Below, piece by piece: positions 55,755 to 64,000 of a stretch of DNA of 64,000 bases. The stretch covers positions 8,293 through 72,292 of the forward strand of contig NW_006766917.1 in assembly GCF_000275845.1 (NCBI RefSeq), read 5' to 3'. The notes below the pieces were generated by a model, which was not told the origin of the DNA, did no database searches, and was given only the letters and a program-made list of their open reading frames with translations. The stretch is from Dichomitus squalens LYAD-421 SS1. Taxonomy: Eukaryota; Basidiomycota; Agaricomycetes; Polyporales; Polyporaceae. How positions within the stretch are numbered: position 1 is the stretch's first letter; the number at the start of each line of letters is the position of its first letter. The translations under genes were made by a program, and so were the position numbers.

Positions 55755-58700
55755 CTATGGCAGAGTTAGATGCTGAATGTCGCGGCAAGGATGATCCAGA
55801 GAAAGCATACCTTCTGTGCCTCGCTTTCTGGCATAGCCGACTTGCCTCCTGCCTTTGAAGCTTCTGGAGATGAAATGAAGCTCAGTGGCCGCCCAACCTG
55901 GCGGACCTTGTCCCAGAACGCCTTGTTTCCGGGCTCCTTCTCGAGACACGTTTCCCGGAGATCCTGGATGAAACTAAAGGAGGCATTCAGTATCTTCCCC
56001 ATAGTCGTTCACGTGCCTGGTACGCACGTATTCCAAGCTTCAATCTCATCCTCCTGGGAATCCCGTCAATGTACCGGACCATGAATCAGATATGAACTAC
56101 AAGTACCTCAAGAGAGACTTTTCTGAGCTCTTGCATGCACTCGATTAGCTCATCGTATCGTCTTGTCGAGAACGGCCGGGTGAGGATCTCTTGGATCACC
56201 CACGCAAGGTCCTCCACCGCCTTCGTCACAACGTCCCCTCGCGAGATGTTCTTCTTGAAGTCTTCCAAGGGGAACGACAGCCCGATGATCCGCCCAGGCA
56301 TCCTCTGCCGGTCAATGATCGGGTCAGGGGACACCGACCGCGCAGGCGTCGGCAGAGGCCCACGGTCCCTGTCAGGCTTCCTCGCAGGCGTCTGCTTGTC
56401 GAGCAGGAGCTCCTCCGCCTCTTCCTCCGTCTCGCTGCTGCCGACGTCCATCGCAGCCGCCTTCTTCTGCGTGCGCGACGGACTTGTCTGGGTCTGAGTC
56501 TGGGAGCCGTACTGCGACCGCGCCTCCGTGTTCTTCTTCGACGACGGGCTGCCCCGCGCGGGCTTCTGGTCGAGCAGGAGCATGTCCTCGTCTTCGTCGG
56601 GTGCGCGGACGTGCTCGTCCTTGCGCACGCGCGCGACCTTCTTGGGCACCTCGCGGACCTTGAGCGTCTTCTTGCACTCCTCGATGGCGGTGCGTGCGCG
56701 CTTGAGGACGCGCCGCGGGGGGTCCATGTATTTGAGCAGTTCGGGATGGGGCGGGGGGAGCGGGTGGGTGTTGAGGTCTTGGACGATCGCGCTGTGGAAG
56801 AGCGCTTGTTTCGTGCGGTGGATGGCCGGGTTGTAAGATAGGCGGGTGTCAAACCAGGGTTCGCGGTTGCTGCGTGAGGGATGTTAGCACGGATGAGAGA
56901 GCTGCGGACGGGGGGGTCTCACCCTTCCTCGTCTTTCTCGCCTGCGTCGGAGAGGTCCATGGCGTCTACGAACTGCTCCATCGCATCCATCTGCTCGTTG
57001 GTTGGCAGGTATGGGTGCTCTGTTACGACTTCGCCTTTCTTGTTGATGAGCGTCTCGAGGGATGCAAAGGGGAAGTTGCGGATATCGTCTGCGAAAGGCA
57101 TCTGTTCTGAACGTCAATCTCGACCGAGAGTGTCAGGACGGCATTCAGGGAGCCACAGACCTGTACCCATAACAAGCAATCCACCTCTTCGAACACCGAA
57201 GGGTAGAGGACGCCCATCTTCGGATCCATGTCATCCTTGCTCACCCACCGGGCGATCGCCATGACGCCCTTTTCATACATCGCCTGCACAATGCTCGACA
57301 GCGCGACCTGCTGCATCGGGTTCGCAGGGTCCGCCCAGACGTAGTACACCTCGCCCATCTCGAGCTCGCGCCGGAAGTTCTTCTTCTGGAAGAAGCCGCA
57401 GATGTCGATGCCCTTGCGCGTGTGCAGTCGCGGGTAGCCCCCGTCGGCGACGGGCAGGAACGTCGCGCCATACTTGTACCCGCGCACGAGCTCCTCCTTC
57501 TGCACCTTGACGAGGTTCTTGAGGTCGTCCTTTTCCTTCTTCTCCTCTCCGTCGCCGTCGACGGAGCCTTCCGGGTCTGGGTCTGGTTCTGGGTCTGCGT
57601 CCGCGTCCTCTCGCTTCGCACCAGCCTTGCTGCCTTTGTTCTGCTCGAGGTAGTACGCCGTGCGCATGCGCAGCTGAACGAACGTCATCGTCTGCTCATC
57701 CTCGTCCATTGCGTCCTTGTGTTTCTCTTTGTCCTTGCCTGCTGCAAGGGGCTTCCGGCGCCCGAAGCGCTTCCAGGACTTGGGGCGCGCGAGCGCGGTG
57801 CACTTGCTCGTCTTGACGCTGATCTCGATCGCCTCCTCGGGGCGTACTTGCGTGTCCCCGATCCGGAGGACGGTGCCCATGAGCGTAGACTTGACCTGGC
57901 GGACGTCGGGGCGGGAGATTTCTTGCAGGGCGTAGTCGCAGTTGCCGACGACGCCGGCGTGGAGCTTGGAGGTGAAGGTGCGGTAGAAGGCTTCGTTCTT
58001 TTGCTGTTGGACGGTGGCGGAGCGTTAGTGTGAGTGCGGTGTTGCAAGTCGGGGAGTGGTACCTTGATGTTGCTCTTGTCTTCTTCGTGGAAGGGCAGGT
58101 CGTCGTCGTCGAAGTCAACGCCTCTGCGGCGCCACAGTGAGTAGCAGGCACTAGCTGAGCAAGGGTGTGACCCACACCACCGTGAGGCTGATATCCAACG
58201 CGTTCATCTTATTGACGGTGGCTTCCCAATCCTCGACTTCTATGGGGCTCTCGCCGTCGGTCAGTATGACAACTTTGCGTGTCCACGTCTTCTTGTTGCC
58301 GAGGTATTGGTCTTGGGTCTCGATAGCTACAATAAGAGCGTCGATGGCTGCGGGCAGAAGTCAGTCTCCGTTCGTATGCCGAGCAAGTGCACATACGGTC
58401 CCCAGAGACGGTCGACGGCTCGAGTGCGGCGAGCTTGGCCAGGGTAGCCGAGTTGGGCTGGGCGATGGGGATGTACTCCGCGACATGTTCGTAGCCACCG
58501 TTAGCGTCGTTGATCATGTTGTTCGTCTCTTCGCTACCGAAGAGAATGACGCCACACTTGTCGGTCTTGCGTCCATTGAAGATCTGGGTGACTAACTGAC
58601 TGAGCAGGGTGCATACGAGACTCGTCGGGTGGGACAGACCATCTCCTGTATCTTGAGCATGACGAACTGCAGTGACCACTCGAGGTTGGTCATCTCGATG

Positions 58701-58870
58701 ACCTCGGACTCGCCGCCGGACGATGCTGGGACCTCTACTTCTCGCATCTTGCCCATGGAAGGCGAGATGTCGACGAGGAACATGGTCACCGTATACTGAA
58801 AGACCTATGTCAGACATGACTTAGCATACGAACAGCATCGATGGCTCACCCCTGCACGCTCCGCTGGCAT
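55755..58870 (-). CDS. KU80: KU80, DNA end-binding subunit
   Basis: With KU70 it forms the ring that binds double-strand ends for non-homologous end joining and at telomeres. The first exon is 21 bases (58870-58850, MPAERAG), joined to YTVTMFLVDISPSMGKM, the vWA-like N-terminal domain; KVVILTDGESPIEVEDW follows. The Ku core includes IGDTQVRPEEAIEISVKT, GYKYGATFLPVADGG and GFFQKKNFRRELEMGEVYYV, an acidic insert rich in DADPEPDPDP, and VMAIARWVSKDDMDPKMGVL. After the C-terminal arm (FHSAIVQDLNTHPLPPPHPE) and a charged linker (DEDEDMLLLDQKPARG) comes the helical Ku80 C-terminal domain (RCYDELIECMQELRK-like, read as STRRYDELIECMQELRKVSL, then LRETCLEKEPGNKAFWDKV). A small last exon gives HLTLP and TAG at 55757-55755. 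All main domains are present. It is divergent from the SNF2-type gene. Confidence 0.92.
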
Positions 58871-59141
58871 CCTCGTCCGTGTCGAAGGGGTAGTAGCAAC
58901 GTGAGGAGGCGCGGCTTGTCGCGGTGCCGGACTCGACTCGGGCGCGCCACCACGCGCGACGCGTTTGAGCCACGTGACTTTGAGAGTTTGGGCGGAGCGT
59001 GAAAGGCTGAGTCAGCAAGAGGCGATGCTCTGGGTGTTTGTTGTTTTGTTTTGGGCGAGGGAGAGTGGCCAGTTCTGCAAGTCGACTCACGAGATCTGCG
59101 CGACAGAGGACCGCGTCGCGTCGCCCGCCATCGTCCCCGGA
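58871..59141. promoter_or_regulatory. Divergent promoter region KU80/SNF2-type gene
   Basis: 271 bases between the two start codons. A GC-rich centre near 58925-58975; no element recognised. Confidence 0.45.
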
Positions 59142-62100
59142 ATGGCCGCCCCGAACGTCGCCCCCAACCCTCACCAGGTCCCCCAACCTCATTTTCCCAA
59201 CATCCCCGCCCAACAGCAGCTCAACGCTAACAATGCTGCCTTCCGCGAGCGCATGCAGCATCTCATCCAGGTGTGTATTCACTACCTGCCAGACGACGCT
59301 TATATGCGCCCAGCGTCACTCACTTGCCTCCCTCTCTCCCTCTCCGCAGCGCGCCAACCAGCTTCGGGCTGGCGGCGCTACCGTACAGAACAACGAGGAG
59401 TTCGCGAAGATATGGAACGTCATCCAGAATCTGCAGCAGCGACAGAGTGAGTCCTCGCCTCTTCTAACATCCTTCTTTTCTCTTTCCTGTCCTTTCTGCA
59501 CCATCGCTTCCTCGTATCCATTCTACCATGCATCTGTCGTCCGTTGCTGGCGTACGGAGTGTCAACGTGGAAGGGTTAATGGTGGCGCGGTGTGAGGGTT
59601 TTGGCCAGTTCTACTATGACTACCCCGCATTCCTCGCGTATGTCTGTATCCCTCCCTGTGTCCATGTTCCTCCTTGTCTCAGGATCTCTGTCTGCTCAGT
59701 TGAGGCTGCGGTGAGGGGCACTCAATAGCTCTTCAGGATACGAGAAGTGCTCGTACCATCTTCTCCCCGCGTTCCTACTTCTGCCCCATGTGTCGTGCAT
59801 ATTCCCTCTCTCTACCGACTTACATTATTCCTTGTACTCTCCCCTTCTCTGCGTTATAAGACGTGCACGGAGGGGGTCGAGGCTCATGCTATGATGGGAG
59901 GGTTTCGGTCCATCTCTGCCGCTGCCACCCTCATTGCCTGCATCCTGCGCGATCAGACGGTCCTCTAAGGAGCGAGGGCTGTCAGATCGCGCTGAACGAT
60001 TACTTTGCAATCCCATATCCTCGAACGCCGTAGTAGTAGTTAGCAGCAGAGGCGCATTGCTCCTCACGGTCGAGTATCCTCACGGATAGACTCGCCATCC
60101 ATTCGCGAAGTCGCTTCAGGGTTGGACAAAAACCCTCTAGCCGATACCGTCTTGGCGTACTTCGACCGTACTATCGTCATCAGACATTGAGGGACGATTT
60201 CGCTTGCACGGTCTATCATGCAGATACTCTGGTCTATAATCTAGCTTGAATTATACAGACGGGATGGGTGTTGTCCCGTAAGTCCTCATTCAACAGCTCC
60301 CAGCGAGCTGTCATGATCTGCCCTCACCTCCTTGGGGATGAGCTGTCCATCGAGACTAGAGGATCCTTTGGTTACAGTGAAAAGAGTCATATTTATGTCA
60401 TTCGTTCGTTATTTGTTCTTTGATATCCCTCGCCGATTGAGACGTTGCTGAGCGGTCGCTAACATAGTCATCTTAGGGCAAGAACAGGCCGCGGGCGATC
60501 ACTCACATCCAGGAGTAAACGGCCAAGCCTCCATGGGACCCATAGCGAATGGCGTACCCGCCACCAACGGCAACGCTCTGACAGCGGGACCTGTCTCCAA
60601 TCAACCCTATCCCCAAGCACCGCAGACCCCCGTGTCCTTCACTCCCGACCAAATCAACGCACTCCGTGCCCAAATTCACGCCTTCAAGCTCATATCACGC
60701 GGCATGCCTGTACCGGAACCCATCCAGCAAGCGATCCGTGTGCCGAACCAGGCTATCCCCGATTTACAGACCCTCCTCCACGGTGCTGATGTGAATGCGC
60801 GCGTCATTGACAGCGCAGTCAAGATCCATAAGAGCACGAACGGCACTCCCGTCAACGGCGTCGTCGAGCATCCCCCCGTGGCGGAAGTCACGCCGGCACC
60901 CCCGGAGACGATCAAGGAAGAGGAGATTGAGGCAGTCGATCCCGAGAAGTTGCCGAAGGGGCCGTTGCTCGAGGAGGACGTCAACTCGGGAATTTATCCG
61001 TACAATGCGTACACGCACCCATTCACCTTCCTGAAGCGCGACCCGGACGTGAGTCCCGCGCTGTGGGCGACGAAGATGCAGCGATTGCTCGTCCCGTCGG
61101 TTATGCCCGTCGGCCTAGACCCGCACCAAGTTATCGAGGAGCGCAATGCGTACATCGACGCACGGATCGAGCAGCGAATGCGAGAGCTAGAGGCGATGCC
61201 AGCCATGATGGGCGACGGCGGTCTGGAGAACCCGCTTGAGGAGGCCGAGAATGCGGAGCCGCAGTCGCTCGAGCAACCTGCCTACGTCCACCCCCCGTCG
61301 AACACCCACGGGAAGCTTCGCGCCCTCATTGAGCTGAAGGCGCTGCGCGTTGTGGACAAGCAGCGGCAGCTACGTGCGTCGGTGGCGGAACGGCTCATGC
61401 ATGGAACGCTGCTCCCGCTGAATCGGGCGGACTTCCGGAGGACGAGGAAGGTGCAGCTGCGCGACATCCATAATACGGAGGTCGCGGAGCGCAAACAGCG
61501 TATGGACCGCGAGCGTCGCGCGAAGCAGAAGCACATCGAGCAGCTGGGCATCATCTGCACGCACGGGCGCGAGGTGCTCGCCGTCGGGCGGGCGGCGCAG
61601 GAGCGCGTCACGCGTCTGGGCAAGGCGGTGCTCAGCTTCCACGCGCACACGGAGAAGGAGGAGCAGAAGCGAATTGAGCGACTGGCGAAGGAGCGTCTGA
61701 AGGCGCTGAAGAACGACGATGAGGAGGCGTACATGAAGCTCATCGACACGGCGAAGGACACACGCATTACACACTTGTTGAAGCAGACGGACGCGTACTT
61801 GGACTCGCTCGCGCAGGCGGTCGTGGAGCAGCAGCGGTCGGAGGGGCACGAGGCGGTGGACTACGACATGGAGGAGGGCCCGGTGAGCGAGGCGACGTTC
61901 GGCGCGAAGGCGTTCAGTCAGGAGGAGGATAAAGGGAAGCTGGACTACTATGCGGTCGCGCATAGGCTCAAGGAGAAGATTTCGGCGCAGCCGAGCATCC
62001 TCGTGGGCGGTACACTCAAGGACTACCAGCTGAAGGGTCTGCAGTGGATGGTCAGCTTATACAACAACAAGCTGAACGGTATCCTTGCAGACGAAATGGT

Positions 62101-64000
62101 GCGTTACCGCGATGTCGCTATAGGTGCTATGGCTGACAGGTTTTCATAATAGGGTCTCGGGAAGACTATACAGACGATCTCGCTCATCACCTTCCTCATT
62201 GAGTCAAAGAAACAGCGCGGGCCATACCTCGTCATCGTGCCGCTGTCGACCATGACCAACTGGTCGAGTGAGTTTGCCAAGTGGGCGCCGAGCGTGAAGA
62301 TGATCTCGTACAAGGGCAACCCGGCGCAGCGGAAGGTCCTCCAGACGGACCTCCGGACGGGCAACTTCCAGGTCGTCCTTACCACGTACGAGTACATCAT
62401 CAAGGATCGGATTCACCTCAGTAGGATGAAGTGGATATACATGATCATCGGTACGTGCTCTATTCTGCACGCGACATATGCATCAACGTGCTTATACTTT
62501 GCCTATAGATGAGGGTCACCGTATGAAGAACACGCAGAGTAAACTAGCACAGACGCTCACGCAGTACTACCACTCCCGCTACCGCCTCATCCTCACCGGG
62601 ACGCCGCTTCAGAACAACCTCCCAGAACTGTGGGCGCTGCTCAACTTCGCGCTGCCGAAAGTCTTTAACTCTGTCAAGTCATTCGACGAATGGTTCAACA
62701 CTCCGTTCGCGAACTCGGGCACGGGCGACAAGATCGAGCTGAACGAAGAAGAGGCATTGCTCATCATCCGTCGTTTGCACAAGGTGCTGCGTCCGTTCTT
62801 GCTTCGTCGTCTCAAGAAGGACGTCGAGTCGGAGCTGCCGGACAAGGTCGAGAAGGTGATCAAGGTCCGCATGTCGGCGTTGCAGTCGCAACTGTACAAG
62901 CAGATGAAGAAGTACAAGATGATCGCGGACGGCAAGGACGCTAAAGGGTGCGTCGTGGTGATTTACTGGAACGGGAGTGAATGTGTTGACGTATTGCGTG
63001 ATAGCAAACCGGGTGGCGTCAAGGGTCTGAGCAATGAGCTTATGCAACTGCGGAAGATCTGCCAGCACCCGTTCTTGTTCGAAAGCGTCGAGGACAGGGT
63101 CAACCCGAGCTCAATGATCGACGACAAGCTCATTCGGAGCTCGGGCAAGATCGAGCTGCTCTCGCGAATCCTGCCGAAGTTCTTCGCTACCGGCCACAGA
63201 GTAAGTTACGCGAAGTTTGACACGTCCAGTGATTATCAGACTAATGTCGCTACGTTAGGTCCTCATCTTCTTCCAGATGACGAAGGTCATGGATATCATG
63301 GAGGACTTCCTCAAGATGATGGGCTGGAAGTACCTCCGTCTCGACGGTGGTACGAAGACCGAAGACCGTGCAGGTCATGTCCAGCTCTTCAACGCTCCCA
63401 ACTCCGAGTACAAGGTCTTCATTCTCTCGACTCGCGCTGGTGGTCTTGGCCTCAACTTGCAGACCGCCGACACTGTCATTATGTATGTTCCTATCTATTG
63501 CTCGTAGCTGATAGCATGCTTATGCCTTCATGCCGTATATAGCTTTGACAGTGATTGGAATCCTCATGCGGATCTCCAGGCGCAGGACCGTGCTCACCGT
63601 ATCGGTCAAACCAAGGTTGTCCGTATCCTGCGGTTCATCACGGAGAAGAGTGTTGAGGAGTCGATGTTTGCGCGCGCTCGGTACAAGCTCGACATCGATG
63701 ACAAGGTCATCCAGGCCGGTCGTTTCGACAACAAGTCGACCCAGGAGGAGCAGGAGGAGTTCTTGGTATGTAACTGACAACTACCTACAATACCATTCCT
63801 TACATGCGTTGCTTCTAGCGTTCTATTCTCGAAGCCGATCAAGAGGAGGAGAACGAGGAGGCCGGCGACATGAACGACGACGAGATCAACGAGATCATCG
63901 CCCGTTCAGACGAGGAGGCCGTGATCTTCCACGAAATCGATGTTCAACGCGAACGCGAGGCTCTGGAGAAATGGCGGCGCGCTGGTAACCGCGGCAAGCC
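59142..64000 (+). CDS. STH1: SNF2/STH1-type remodelling ATPase (3' end cut)
   Basis: Catalytic subunit of a SWI/SNF- or RSC-type complex; which of the two cannot be decided here. Exons: 59142-59270, 59350-59446, 60477-62098, 62153-62450, 62509-62947, 63005-63200, 63259-63482, 63543-63765 and 63819 onwards. Domains: QLQ at about residues 130-163 ([20 protein letters not shown]); basic HSA region from about 330; ATPase with Walker [16 protein letters not shown] (formed across an intron at about 616), DEGH at about 716, [28 protein letters not shown], then the helicase C part with [29 protein letters not shown] and [11 protein letters not shown]. The SnAC region begins ([18 protein letters not shown]). 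A bromodomain, if present, lies beyond 64000. Intron 2 is 1,030 bases, exceptional here. Confidence 0.92.

Noticed and set aside
56191..56841. Long plus-strand frame opposite KU80
   Set aside because: Arg/Leu-rich shadow of the GC-rich KU80 coding strand; no family resemblance. The same applies to 57422-58033.

Overview
The window is fungal, most likely a basidiomycete of the Agaricomycetes. Genes are split by many introns of about 50-70 bases with GT(A/G)NG...(C/T)AG ends. Several families typical of mushroom-forming fungi are present: expanded F-box/leucine-rich proteins, a DUF6533-type membrane protein, an APH-like kinase family and a GMC oxidoreductase. No bacterial operon features are seen. 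The order (perhaps Polyporales) is an inference.

Layout: 1141-3234 is an Ala/Ser-rich orphan protein. 6942-8242 is a FYVE zinc-finger protein with four exons. 11573-13187 (minus) and 16157-17629 (plus) are broken F-box genes. Between them, at 14268-15329, lies a complete SMN (survival motor neuron) gene. 18585-22400 is an odd block: a diverged inverted repeat flanks a truncated, disrupted copy of the 5' part of DNA topoisomerase II. 23251-26452 (minus) is the nucleoporin NIC96/NUP93 in ten exons. 26713-36769 holds two apparently intact F-box paralogues and one broken one, with a complete cytochrome P450 gene between the first and second.

36970-44200 is a housekeeping block: GET3 (minus) and SRP68 (plus) head to head, then eS17 (minus) and uS8 (plus) head to head. 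It is followed by a 116-base run of N whose right flank repeats 839 bases of the left flank. From 44.6 to 55.3 kb the window is gene-poor, with relics: an APH-kinase pseudogene with an internal inversion, a DUF6533 membrane protein gene and a GMC oxidoreductase remnant. 55755-58870 (minus) is KU80, head to head with a SNF2/STH1-type chromatin remodeller that starts at 59142 and runs off the right edge.

The intact genes are mostly conserved core functions: ER targeting (GET and SRP pathways), small ribosomal subunit, nuclear pore scaffold, snRNP assembly, end joining and chromatin remodelling. They sit as islands among decayed members of expanded families. I did not find a clearly new multi-gene system. 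The most unusual structures are the TOP2 relic between inverted repeats, the inverted APH pseudogene, the GET3/SRP68 shared promoter, and extreme exon and intron sizes (a 3-base coding exon, an 18-base exon, a 1,030-base intron). All splice sites were read by eye.
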